Shown in pieces: positions 16,198 through 23,858 of a DNA stretch of 46,262 bases. The notes below the pieces were generated by a model, which made no database searches, was not told where the DNA came from, and saw nothing but the letters and a program-made list of their open reading frames with translations. The DNA is taken from assembly GCF_016861975.1 (NCBI RefSeq), contig NZ_BOMB01000011.1:1-46262 (forward strand), written 5' to 3'. This stretch comes from Actinocatenispora rupis (GTDB lineage Bacteria; Actinomycetota; Actinomycetes; Mycobacteriales; Micromonosporaceae). Made by a program: the position numbers and the translations under genes. The stretch's first letter is position 1; each line of letters opens with the position of its first letter.

Positions 16198-16851
16198 CTA
16201 GAGGCCGAGTGCGCGGGCGCGGGCGCCGGCCTGGAAGCGCGATTCGGCGCCGAGCAGATCCATCAGTTCGGCGACCCGGCGCCGGTAGGTACGAAGGGAA
16301 AGGCCGAGAGTGCGGGCGGCGGCCTCGTCCTTTCGGCCGGCGGCAAGCTCGCGGAGGATGGCGCGGGTTTCGGGGCGCAGCGCGGGAATCCCCGCCCGTG
16401 CGTACTCGGCGAGCGGGACGGCCTGCTCCCACGCGGCGTCGAACAGCGCCCGTACGCCGGCGACGACGCCGGGGGACGTGACGAGGGTGAAGGTGCGCGC
16501 GGCGTCGGCGCCGGTGTCGGCGAGTACGGCGAGGCGGTGGTCGACGACGATGGTCTCGCGCGGCAGATCGGCCCGGCAGATACGGATCCGGGCGCCGCCG
16601 GCGGCCACGGTGGCGAGGTGCGCGACGGAGCGGTCGTCGTCGAGTACGGCCGGGCTGAACAGCTTCCGCACGATGCCGGTGGGTGGCGCGGTCATCCGCA
16701 TCCGGTCGGCGAGCCGCTCCCGGATGCCGCTGCGGTCCCAGGTGTTCAGGTCGGTCGCGGCGCACAGGAACTCCTCGCGCGGCGCGACGAGCAGGTGTCC
16801 GGCGCGGGCGACCAGCTCGTCCTCGCCCCGCACCGTCACCACGTCCGTCAC
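16198..16851 (-). CDS. LuxR-type helix-turn-helix transcriptional regulator
   Basis: 217 residues. The last 60 form a LuxR/GerE-type HTH, LRPETRAILRELAAGRKDEAAARTLGLSLRTYRRRVAELMDLLGAESRFQAGARA. The N-terminal 145 residues are the phospholipase-D-like/TrmB-C-type effector domain found in a large actinobacterial LuxR group (FSPAVLDDDRSVAHLATVAAGGARIRI, ETIVVDHRLAVLADTG, SPGVVAGVRALFDAAWEQAVPL); no receiver domain is present, so it is not a two-component regulator. Start GTG 16851 is chosen because TAGACT lies exactly 7 nt upstream; the frame continues to 17793 but that part is the antisense of the neighbour. Divergent from the aldo/keto reductase (71 bp apart), which it may control. Confidence 0.85.
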   Translation of the reverse strand: MTDVVTVRGEDELVARAGHLLVAPREEFLCAATDLNTWDRSGIRERLADRMRMTAPPTGIVRKLFSPAVLDDDRSVAHLATVAAGGARIRICRADLPRETIVVDHRLAVLADTGADAARTFTLVTSPGVVAGVRALFDAAWEQAVPLAEYARAGIPALRPETRAILRELAAGRKDEAAARTLGLSLRTYRRRVAELMDLLGAESRFQAGARARALGL

Positions 16852-16858
16852 GTACCCG

Positions 16859-16864
16859 AGTCTA
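16859..16864 (-). promoter_or_regulatory. -10 element of leaderless LuxR-type gene
   Basis: TAGACT on the minus strand followed by CGGGTAC (7 nt) and the GTG at 16851. Same geometry as orn and the 27595 gene. No clear -35. Confidence 0.45.
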
Positions 16865-16922
16865 CGTGGCACGTTGCTGCCAGACCGCGGCACGGACGGG
16901 CGTACCGGGGCACGGTGGGGGC

Positions 16923-17750
16923 ATGACGAACGAGTTCCGGTTGGGTGACCTGACGGTGCGGCGGATGGGGTTCGGCGCGATGCGGACGCCGATGGCGGAC
17001 CGGGAGACCGCGCTCGCGGTACTGCGTACCGCGGTGGAGTCGGGGGTCGACCACATCGACACGGCCGACTTCTACCGGTGGAACGGCCAGGCCGCCAACG
17101 AACTGATCGGCGCCGCGCTGCGGCCGTACCGGAAAGGGTTGGTGATCGCGACGAAGGTCGGCCCGATCCCGGGCCGGCCGAACGGGTTCCCGCGGGAGGG
17201 CACGATCGACGACCTGGTCCCGTCGGTCGAGCGGAACCTGCGCGAGCTGGGGCGCGACCACCTCGACCTGGTGTACCTGCGGGTGGGTGGGATCGACGGC
17301 CCGCCGGACGAGTCGGTCGCCGACCGTTTCGCGGTACTCGCCGGCCTGCGCGAGCGCGGGCTGGTCCGGCACCTCGGGCTGAGCAACGTACACGCGGGGC
17401 ACCTGGCGGAGGCGCGGGCGATCGCGCCGGTGGTCGCGGTGCAGAACGAGTTCCACGTGGCGGACCGTTCCGACGACGCGGTACTCGCGGCCTGCGCGGC
17501 GGCGGGCATCGCGTACGTGCCGTACTTCCCGCTCGGCGGTGGGCGTACGTCGATCGGGTCGGCGGCGGTGTCGGCGGTGGCGGCGCGGCACGGGGCGACC
17601 GCCGCGCAGGTGGCGCTGGCCTGGCTGCTCGCGCGCTCCCCGGTCGTCCTCGCCATCCCCGGTACGTCGTCGCCGGCGCACCTGGCGGAGAACCTGGCGG
17701 CGGCCGACCTCGTACTGACCGGCGCGGACCTCGCGCGACTCGCCGGCTGA
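16923..17750 (+). CDS. Aldo/keto reductase family protein with atypical active site
   Basis: A 275-residue (beta/alpha)8 NADPH-dependent oxidoreductase-like protein. LGDLTVRRMGFGAMRT starts the barrel; tetrad residues Asp46 and Tyr51 (HIDTADFYRWNGQAANELIG) and Lys78 (VIATKVGPIPGR) are present, but the position of the catalytic His is Arg120 (LDLVYLRVGG). Phosphate-binding LAIPGTSSPAHLAENLAA is at the C-terminus. An Arg at this site (often DVVNLRV) is shared by an actinobacterial subgroup, so activity may be altered rather than lost. ATG 16923 follows GGTGGGGG. Divergent from the LuxR-type gene, its probable regulator. Substrate unknown. Confidence 0.9.
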   Translation: MTNEFRLGDLTVRRMGFGAMRTPMADRETALAVLRTAVESGVDHIDTADFYRWNGQAANELIGAALRPYRKGLVIATKVGPIPGRPNGFPREGTIDDLVPSVERNLRELGRDHLDLVYLRVGGIDGPPDESVADRFAVLAGLRERGLVRHLGLSNVHAGHLAEARAIAPVVAVQNEFHVADRSDDAVLAACAAAGIAYVPYFPLGGGRTSIGSAAVSAVAARHGATAAQVALAWLLARSPVVLAIPGTSSPAHLAENLAAADLVLTGADLARLAG

Positions 17751-17852
17751 TTCCGGCGGTTCCTGGCGGGCGGCCGCCGGCGTCGGGTAGCATTCCCGAT
17801 TAACCCTACAGTTTTGATGGGGAATGTGCCGACGGGTGGTCGAGGAGTGCGC

Positions 17853-19151
17853 GTGGCGCGACCGGTGGTGGTGATCGGCGACGGGGCCAGCGGGGTGCTG
17901 GTCGCGCTCGCCCTGTCGCGCCGCGGCGTCGGCCCCGTGCTGCTCGTCGGCGACGGCAGCACCCCCGGCGCCGGCTGCGCGTACGGGACCACCGAGCCGT
18001 ACCACCTGCTCAACGCGCGCGCGGGGACGATGAGCGCGCGGGCCGACGTACCGGACGATCTGGTGGGGTGGAGCCGGACCACGAGCCGGCCCGTCGACGC
18101 CGACGCGTTCCTGCCCCGCCGGCGGTACGCGGGATACCTGGCGGACCGGCTCGGCTCGCTGCCCGGCACCGACCGGGTCGCCGGCCGGGCCGTCGGGCTG
18201 CGCGAGGACGCCGGCGCGGTCGAGGTGACGCTCGCCGACGGGCGCCGGATCGGCGGTGACGCGGCCGTGCTCGCCGTCGGGCACGCCGCCCCGGCCACCC
18301 CGCGCGTACCCGGGCTGGCCGGAAACCCCTGGTACGTGGCGGATCCGTGGGCGCCGGGCGCGCTCGACCGGATCACCTCAGCCGACCGCGTCGTCCTGCT
18401 CGGTACCGGGCTGACCGCCGTCGACGTGGCGCTCGTCGTACACCGGCGGCGGCCGGACGGGCGGCTGCGGGCGCTGAGCCGGCACGGCCTGCTGCCCGCC
18501 GCGCACCGTACCGACCCGCCGGAAACGGTGCGGTTGAGTCGGATCCCGACGACCACCACGGGACTGCTGCGTGCGGTACGGCGGGCGGTCGCGGCCGGCG
18601 CCGACTGGCGTGCGGTCGTCGACGGGCTGCGCTGCGACGCCGGCCCCGCGTGGCAGGCGCTGTCCCCGGTCGAGCGGGACCGCTTCCGCCGCCACGTCGA
18701 CCGGTACTGGCAGGTGCACCGGCACCGGATGGCGCCGCCGGTCGCGACCGCGGTCGACGCGATGCGCGACGCCGGCACGCTCACCGTCACCCGCGGCACC
18801 CTCGCCCGGGTCGAGTCCGGCCGGAACGGCCTCACCGCGACCTGCGCGGACGGCAGTACGGTCCACTGTGGACTGTTGGTGAACTGTACCGGGCCGGGCA
18901 GGTGGGCCACCGGAACCGATCCGCTCGCGGTGTCGGTCCGCGGCACCGGCCTCGCCCGGCTCGACGACTCCGCGACGGGGCTGCGCTGCGACGCGTACGG
19001 CCGGCTCGCCGGCAGCGGTCGGGTCTTCGCGCTCGGACCGCCCCGGCTCGGCGACTCCTGGGAGACCACCGCGATCCCGGAGATCCGCGCCCAGGCCGAC
19101 ACGATCGCCGCCGCCCTCGCCGCCGTCCCCGCGCGCCGCCCCGCGGCGTGA
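17853..19151 (+). CDS. FAD/NAD(P)-binding protein of thiol-metabolism operon
   Basis: 432 residues, first gene of a three-gene operon with cysteine dioxygenase and rhodanese. FAD motif VVVIGDGASGVLVALAL at the start and the HLLNARAGTMSA segment match the NAD_binding_9 (YdhS-like) group of flavoproteins; a second nucleotide motif VVLLGTGLTAVDVALV lies at about 185-200, and FALGPPRLGDSWETTAIPEIRAQA closes the FAD site. Substrate of the family is unknown; the company suggests a sulfur compound or a persulfide. GTG 17853 has GAGGAG 6 nt upstream; ATG 17814 and 17817 in frame lack a site. The stop overlaps a possible GTG of the next frame. Confidence 0.8.
   Translation: MARPVVVIGDGASGVLVALALSRRGVGPVLLVGDGSTPGAGCAYGTTEPYHLLNARAGTMSARADVPDDLVGWSRTTSRPVDADAFLPRRRYAGYLADRLGSLPGTDRVAGRAVGLREDAGAVEVTLADGRRIGGDAAVLAVGHAAPATPRVPGLAGNPWYVADPWAPGALDRITSADRVVLLGTGLTAVDVALVVHRRRPDGRLRALSRHGLLPAAHRTDPPETVRLSRIPTTTTGLLRAVRRAVAAGADWRAVVDGLRCDAGPAWQALSPVERDRFRRHVDRYWQVHRHRMAPPVATAVDAMRDAGTLTVTRGTLARVESGRNGLTATCADGSTVHCGLLVNCTGPGRWATGTDPLAVSVRGTGLARLDDSATGLRCDAYGRLAGSGRVFALGPPRLGDSWETTAIPEIRAQADTIAAALAAVPARRPAA
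18861..18873. repeat. GTCCACTGTGGAC palindrome inside the FAD gene
   Basis: Perfect 6-1-6 palindrome read as GTC-CAC-TGT-GGA-C, using the rare codons TGT and GGA. Frame differs from the ctaD copy, so DNA-level constraint is more likely than protein constraint. Confidence 0.5.
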
Positions 19152-19192
19152 CCACCGCGGCACCGCCGCACCCAGCGATCCGGAGACTTCCC

Positions 19193-19636
19193 TTGCCCAC
19201 CAGTACATCCACGAACCCCGCCACGCTCGTCCGCCGGTACGCCGCGGTCGGGTACACGCCCGTCTTCGACGCGGAGAACCGCTGGTTCCGGCGGCTGCAC
19301 GCGGACGCCGACCACGAGGCGTGGCTGCTCACCTGGCTGCCCGGCCAGGGCACCGACCTGCACGACCACGGCGGCGCGTCCGGCGCGTTCACGGTCCTGC
19401 GCGGCACGATCGCCGAGGACGTCGTCGCCCCGAACGGGCTCACCACGGTCAGCTGGACCGAACGCGAGGTCCGCCCGTTCGGACCGCACCACGTGCACCG
19501 GGTACACAACGCCGGCGACGCGCCCGCCGTCACCCTGCACGTGTACGCCCCCGGCCTCACCGCCATGTCCCAGTACTCCTACGCCAACGGCGAACTGACG
19601 CTGGTGCGTACCGACCGGGCGGGGGTGGACTGGTGA
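19193..19636 (+). CDS. Cysteine dioxygenase
   Basis: Oxidises L-cysteine with O2 to cysteine sulfinate at a mononuclear Fe(II) site. The 147-residue cupin has the 3-His site, DLHDHGGASGAF (HxH) and HHVHRVHN, and the family core ENRWFRRLHADADHEAWLLTWLPGQGT. The position of the eukaryotic cross-linked Cys is Gly (DHGG), as in bacterial enzymes; SQYSYANGE holds the conserved Tyr. TTG 19193 with GGAGA 7 nt upstream is taken as start; GTG 19148, overlapping the previous stop, is the alternative. The stop overlaps the start of the rhodanese gene by 4 bp. The pair can convert cysteine to sulfinate and handle released sulfane or sulfite. Confidence 0.92.
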   Translation: MPTSTSTNPATLVRRYAAVGYTPVFDAENRWFRRLHADADHEAWLLTWLPGQGTDLHDHGGASGAFTVLRGTIAEDVVAPNGLTTVSWTEREVRPFGPHHVHRVHNAGDAPAVTLHVYAPGLTAMSQYSYANGELTLVRTDRAGVDW

Positions 19637-20013
19637 CGGCCACGATCGACCGGATGCTCGCGCAGGCCCGCGCACGGCTCGACCGGCTGACACCCGAGCG
19701 GGCGTACGAGGCGGTGCACGACGGCGCCGTACTGGTGGACATCCGGCCGGCCGGGCAGCGCGCCGAGGAGGGCGTCGTACCGGGGGCGTTGATGGTCGAG
19801 CGCAACGTGCTGGAGTGGCGGTTCGACCCGACCTCGCCGCACCGGCTCGCCGAGGCCACCGACCACGACGTCCGCGTGGTGGTGCTGTGCTCGGAGGGGT
19901 ACACGTCGTCGCTGGCCGCGGCGAGCCTGCAGGATCTGGGGCTGCGGCACGCGACCGACGTGGCCGGCGGCTTCCGCGCCTGGCGCGACGCCGGCCTGCC
20001 CTGGCGCCGGTGA
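19633..20013 (+). CDS. Rhodanese-like sulfurtransferase
   Basis: A single-domain rhodanese of 126 residues. AYEAVHDGAVLVDIRPAGQRAEEGVVPGALMVERNVLEWRFDP is the N-terminal half; the active-site loop is VVLCSEGYTSSLAAASLQDLG with the catalytic Cys, and AGGFRAWRDAGLPW ends the domain. The loop CSEGYTS is of the type that transfers sulfane sulfur to small thiols. GTG 19633 overlaps the dioxygenase TGA, so it is coupled to it. In the operon it likely handles thiosulfate or persulfide sulfur formed during cysteine breakdown. Confidence 0.93.
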   Translation: MTATIDRMLAQARARLDRLTPERAYEAVHDGAVLVDIRPAGQRAEEGVVPGALMVERNVLEWRFDPTSPHRLAEATDHDVRVVVLCSEGYTSSLAAASLQDLGLRHATDVAGGFRAWRDAGLPWRR

Positions 20014-20023
20014 CCCGGCCGGG

Positions 20024-21100
20024 TCAGGGCAGGTAGACGCGGCGGGCGGTGCCGTCGGCGACGAGACCGGCGAGGCGCTCGGCGTCGGGCAACCCGTCGA
20101 GTACGGCGGCGAGCGCGTCGCGGTACAGCAGCGCGGCGAGATGGTGGTGCTCGGCCAGGGCGTACGCGTCGGAGGAGTACAGGAGCTTGGTGAGGGGGGC
20201 GAGTTCGGTGACCTCCGCCAGGATCTCCGCGGTACGCCCGGCGGCGCCGTGCCCGGCGAGCCCCACGTCCACGAACACCGGGTCGTACGCCAGCGCCAGG
20301 TAACCCGCCTGCCGGTGGTACGGGTAGGTGTGCAGCAGCAGGACCGGTACGCCGGCCGGGGCGAGCGCGCGCAGCAGATCGGTCAGCAGCAACGGATCCG
20401 CGCGCGCCAGGTCGAGATCGGCGTCGCCGAAACCGGTGTGGAACTGCACCGGCAGCCCGGTGTCCACCGCCGTCCACACCAGGTACGCGTGCAGCACCGG
20501 ATCCGCGATCCGGCCCGTACCACGGAGGCAGCGGTCCGCGGCCGCGGTCACCTCCGCGGCGCCCGGCCGCGCGCCCGGCAACGCCAGCCCACCCCGGTAC
20601 GCGGCGATCGACTTCCACCCCACGACGTCCGGTGCCACCGCGGCGATCCGGTCGGCGACACCGGCCGCGAACCCCGCCGCCGACGTCCCGGCCAGCACCC
20701 CCTCGGCGATCGTCTCCAACCGTCCGATCCGGTACGCCGGCGCGCCCGCCGCGGCGCCCAGCTCGGCCGGCGACGTCAACGGCTCCGGCTCGTACCCGGT
20801 GTCCACGCACAGCCCGGACAGCACGGCGGCGCCGAGGAACCGCCGCGTCACCTCCGCGTACCCCAGCTCGGCGCGCCGCGCCAGGTACTCCCCCGCCGGT
20901 ACGTCGGGCGGCAGGTCGAGTACCGGTGCGCACCAGCGTCGTACGGCGAGGCCGACGCGGGTGTCGAAGCGGCTGCCGCCCCACCGCCCCGCGGCACCAC
21001 CCTCGGTCAGCAACGCCTCGAACCCGGCCCGGTCCAGGTCCCGGCGTACGACGCCGTGGCAGTGGTGGTCGAACAGGGCGAGAGGCTCCGTGACCCGCAT
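20024..21100 (-). CDS. Amidohydrolase family protein (FluG N-terminal-like)
   Basis: A 358-residue metal-dependent hydrolase of the amidohydrolase-2 type. LFDHHCHGVVRRD gives the beta-1 HxH motif; further metal or acid residues are in VVGWKSIAAYRGGL, VQFHTGFGDADLD, LLLHTYPYHRQAGYLA and LLYSSDAYALAEHHHLAALLYRD (the beta-8 Asp region). Order and spacing match the N-terminal domain of fungal FluG and bacterial homologues paired with glutamine-synthetase-like proteins. Start ATG 21100 is preceded by GTGGGGCG. It is divergent, 140 bp, from exactly such a GS-like gene. Substrate unknown. Confidence 0.87.
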   Translation of the reverse strand: MRVTEPLALFDHHCHGVVRRDLDRAGFEALLTEGGAAGRWGGSRFDTRVGLAVRRWCAPVLDLPPDVPAGEYLARRAELGYAEVTRRFLGAAVLSGLCVDTGYEPEPLTSPAELGAAAGAPAYRIGRLETIAEGVLAGTSAAGFAAGVADRIAAVAPDVVGWKSIAAYRGGLALPGARPGAAEVTAAADRCLRGTGRIADPVLHAYLVWTAVDTGLPVQFHTGFGDADLDLARADPLLLTDLLRALAPAGVPVLLLHTYPYHRQAGYLALAYDPVFVDVGLAGHGAAGRTAEILAEVTELAPLTKLLYSSDAYALAEHHHLAALLYRDALAAVLDGLPDAERLAGLVADGTARRVYLP

Positions 21101-21240
21101 CGCCCCACGGTATCCCGGGCTCACGGCGCCCCGGGGCACAGCATCGCGGGGCCGCCGCGCCCCGGACGCGCGACGGGCGAACCGGCCGCGGAGTGCGCGG
21201 AGGTGTCCTACGGTGGCGCTGACGAAGACGGGGAGGCGCC

Positions 21241-22602
21241 GTGGATGCAGCGGAACGGGCGGCCCGGGGCGCGCAGGCCCGGCAGCGGGCGGCGGCACTC
21301 GCCGGGCAGGGCGTCGAGGTGGTCGCGCTGACCTGGGTGGACACCAGCGGACTGACCCGGGTCAAGGCGGTACCGGTGGAGCGGCTGGAACACGCGGCGG
21401 CGTGGGGAGTCGGCGCGTCGCCGGTGTTCGACACGTTCCTGGTGGACGACTCGGCCGTGGTCGGCGGGTACGCCGGGGGCCCGGTCGGCGACCTGCGCCT
21501 GCACCCGGACCTGGCCCGGCTGACCGTGCTCGCCGCGCACCCGGGCTGGGCGTGGGCGCCCGCCGACAGGTACGACCAGGACGGTGCGCCGCATCCGGGT
21601 GACGCCCGGGACGCGGCCCGGCGCGCGGTCGCCCGGCTCGCCGCCGACGGGTACGAGGTGCGCGCGGCGTTCGAGGTGGAGTGGTGCGTGTCCCGCGGCG
21701 ACGGGGACGGGTTCGTGCCCGCCGCCACCGGCCCCGCGTACGGGACGGGTCGGCTGGCCGGGCTCGCCGACCACCTGCGCGACGTGGTCACCGCGCTGCG
21801 CGCCGAGGGCGTCGCCGTCGAACAGATCCATCCCGAGTACGCGGCGGGCCAGTGCGAGGTGTCCGTCGCCGCCGGGTCACCGGTCGCCGCCGCCGACACC
21901 GCCGTCCTCGTACGGGAGACGGTGCGGGCGGTGGCGGCGCGCGCCGGGCTGCGCGTCACGTACGCGCCGAAGGTGCTCGCGGACGGGGTCGGCAACGGCG
22001 GGCACGTGCACCTGAGCCTGTGGCGGGACGGCGCGAACCTGTTCGCCGGCGGCGACCGGCGGTACGGGACGACCGCGGCCGGCGAGGCGTTCGCGGCCGG
22101 GATCCTCGACCACCTGCCCGCGCTGCTCGCCCTCGGCGCGCCGTCGGTCGCCAGCTACCTGCGGCTGATCCCGTCGCACTGGGCCGGGGCGTACCGGTGC
22201 TGGGGGCGGGAGAACCGGGAGGCCGCGCTGCGCCTCGTGACCGGCGCCGCCGGGGAACGGCACCGCGCGGCGAACATCGAGGTGAAGTGCTTCGACCAGG
22301 CCGCCAACCCGTACCTGGCGGTCGCCGGGCTGCTCGCCGCCGGGCACGCCGGGCTCGCCGCCGGCGCCACGCTCCCCGCGCCCGTCGACGTCGACCCCGC
22401 AACCCTGCCCGCCGGTACGGTCGAGCCGCTGCCGCGGGACCTCGCCGCCGCGGTCGCCGCGTTCGGCGCCGACCCGGTGCCCGCCGACGCGCTCGGCGCG
22501 CACCTCGCCGACACCGTCACCGCGGTACGCCTCGGCGAGGTCGCGCTGTTCGCCGACGCCACCGCCGACGAGGTCGTCGCGCGCACCCGCTGGCGCTGGT
22601 GA
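21241..22602 (+). CDS. Glutamine-synthetase-like (GlnA-family) ligase, FluG C-terminal-like
   Basis: 453 residues of GS type I fold but not housekeeping GlnA. The catalytic pieces are present: AAFEVEWCV (metal Glu), EQIHPEYAAGQCEVSV, NGGHVHLSLW (His-x-His), SYLRLIPSHWAGAYRCWGRENREAALRL (substrate Arg) and ANIEVKCFDQAANPYLAVAGLLAAG. The adenylylation loop with NLYDLP is absent, so GlnE at 43.1 kb is not expected to act on it. Such proteins are gamma-glutamyl-amine ligases of polyamine or ethanolamine use, or of unknown substrate. GTG 21241 follows GGGGAGG. Its divergent amidohydrolase neighbour supports joint use, as a ligase/hydrolase pair. Confidence 0.9.
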   Translation: MDAAERAARGAQARQRAAALAGQGVEVVALTWVDTSGLTRVKAVPVERLEHAAAWGVGASPVFDTFLVDDSAVVGGYAGGPVGDLRLHPDLARLTVLAAHPGWAWAPADRYDQDGAPHPGDARDAARRAVARLAADGYEVRAAFEVEWCVSRGDGDGFVPAATGPAYGTGRLAGLADHLRDVVTALRAEGVAVEQIHPEYAAGQCEVSVAAGSPVAAADTAVLVRETVRAVAARAGLRVTYAPKVLADGVGNGGHVHLSLWRDGANLFAGGDRRYGTTAAGEAFAAGILDHLPALLALGAPSVASYLRLIPSHWAGAYRCWGRENREAALRLVTGAAGERHRAANIEVKCFDQAANPYLAVAGLLAAGHAGLAAGATLPAPVDVDPATLPAGTVEPLPRDLAAAVAAFGADPVPADALGAHLADTVTAVRLGEVALFADATADEVVARTRWRW

Positions 22603-22608
22603 CCCGCC

Positions 22609-23616
22609 TCAGTACTTGGTGACCGCGGCCAGCGTGGTCGGCGTGAACGCCCACGGCGGGCGCGACGGCCGGCCGTCGAGTACGTCGGTGACGCGGGCCG
22701 GGATCCCGTCGAGTACGGCGAGCGGACCGAACGCGCTGCGCTGGCGTACGCAGGCGCCGGCGCGGACCAGGGTGCCCGGACCGAGCCGGGCGCCGTCGCA
22801 CACGATCGCGCCGGACTCGATCACCGAGTGCGCGCCGATCCGGCCGCCGTGCACCAGCGCGCCGGGCCCGATCACCACGTCGTCCTCGACGACGAGTTCC
22901 TCGTCGGGCAGCAGGTGCAGCACCGCGTTCTCCAGGATCTGCACGTTGCGGCCGAGCCGGATCGGGCCGCCGCCGTCCGCGGCGATCTTCACGCCCGCGG
23001 CGAGCACGCAGTCCGGCCCGATCTCGACGTCGCCGGTCACCTCGGCCGAGTCGAACAGCACGGCCGACTCGTGCACCCACGGCCGCTTCCCGTCGTACGC
23101 GTACAGATGACCCATGGTCGCTCCCGAGACGGGGCGCGCCGCGAGGCGCTGGTAGCCGTGGTCGGTCAGCCCGGTACGGTGCCCGCGCAGTCGCGCCAGC
23201 CGGGCCCGGTCCGCGTCCGTCGCCGACCGCACCGCGTGCGGTGGCCGGCCGGCCAGGACCGTACCGGCGGGGACGACCATGCCGGCCGGGATCACGGTGC
23301 CCTCCGCGAGGATGCAGCCGTCGCCCAGCCACGAACCGGGCAGCAGGATCGAGCCCGTACCGATCTCGCACAGGTCACCCACCCGGGCGCCGGACACGCT
23401 CACCCGGTGCCCGACCACGGTGCGCCGGCCGATCCGTACCGGATGGCGGGCGTCGCCCCAGACCGTCGCGTTCTCCCGGACCACGCTGTGGTGGCCGATC
23501 TGCACCGCCCGGTCGTGCGCGCGCACCACGACGCCGTGCCCGATCGACACGCCGGCACCGAGCCAGACCTCGCCCAGTACCACCGCCGACCCGGCCAGCG
23601 CCGCCACGGACTCCAT
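22609..23616 (-). CDS. Tandem left-handed beta-helix (hexapeptide/gamma-carbonic-anhydrase-like) protein
   Basis: 335 residues with two consecutive LbH domains joined by an Arg-rich linker. Domain 1 (about 1-120): ALAGSAVVLGEVWLGAGVSIGHGVVV, IGHHSVVRENATVWGD, VGDLCEIGTGSILLPGSWLGDGC and PAGTVLAGRPPHAVR. Domain 2 (about 170-335): WVHESAVLFDSAEVTGDVEIGPDC, GGPIRLGRNVQILENAVLH, VIGPGALVHGGRIGAHSV. Both resemble gamma-carbonic anhydrases, but the exact three-His triad cannot be confirmed, so enzyme, acyltransferase or scaffold roles all remain open. ATG 23616 has GGGGAGG 8 nt upstream. Lies downstream of larA (242-bp gap) and ends 6 bp from the convergent GS-like stop. The tandem fusion is unusual. 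Confidence 0.83.
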   Translation of the reverse strand: MESVAALAGSAVVLGEVWLGAGVSIGHGVVVRAHDRAVQIGHHSVVRENATVWGDARHPVRIGRRTVVGHRVSVSGARVGDLCEIGTGSILLPGSWLGDGCILAEGTVIPAGMVVPAGTVLAGRPPHAVRSATDADRARLARLRGHRTGLTDHGYQRLAARPVSGATMGHLYAYDGKRPWVHESAVLFDSAEVTGDVEIGPDCVLAAGVKIAADGGGPIRLGRNVQILENAVLHLLPDEELVVEDDVVIGPGALVHGGRIGAHSVIESGAIVCDGARLGPGTLVRAGACVRQRSAFGPLAVLDGIPARVTDVLDGRPSRPPWAFTPTTLAAVTKY

Positions 23617-23858
23617 CGCACGTCCTCCCCGCCCGCGACGGTAGTCGAGGAAAACCCTTGGGGTGGCGAGGATCCCGCGATTCATCCGCCCGCCGCGCCA
23701 CGGGGCCGCAGCGTGCCGCCGCCCCGTGCCCGCCGCGCTCCACGTGCCCGTACCGGCCGGGTGGTCCCCCACCGGCCCCGGCGTGCAGGTCGCGCAGCGG
23801 CACCGGTTGCACGCGCCACGGCCGATTCCGGTTGAACGGCGCACCAGGTACGCACGCC

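Noticed and set aside
22609-23616. Plain gamma-carbonic anhydrase
   Set aside because: Two LbH domains and no certain His triad; left as LbH protein.
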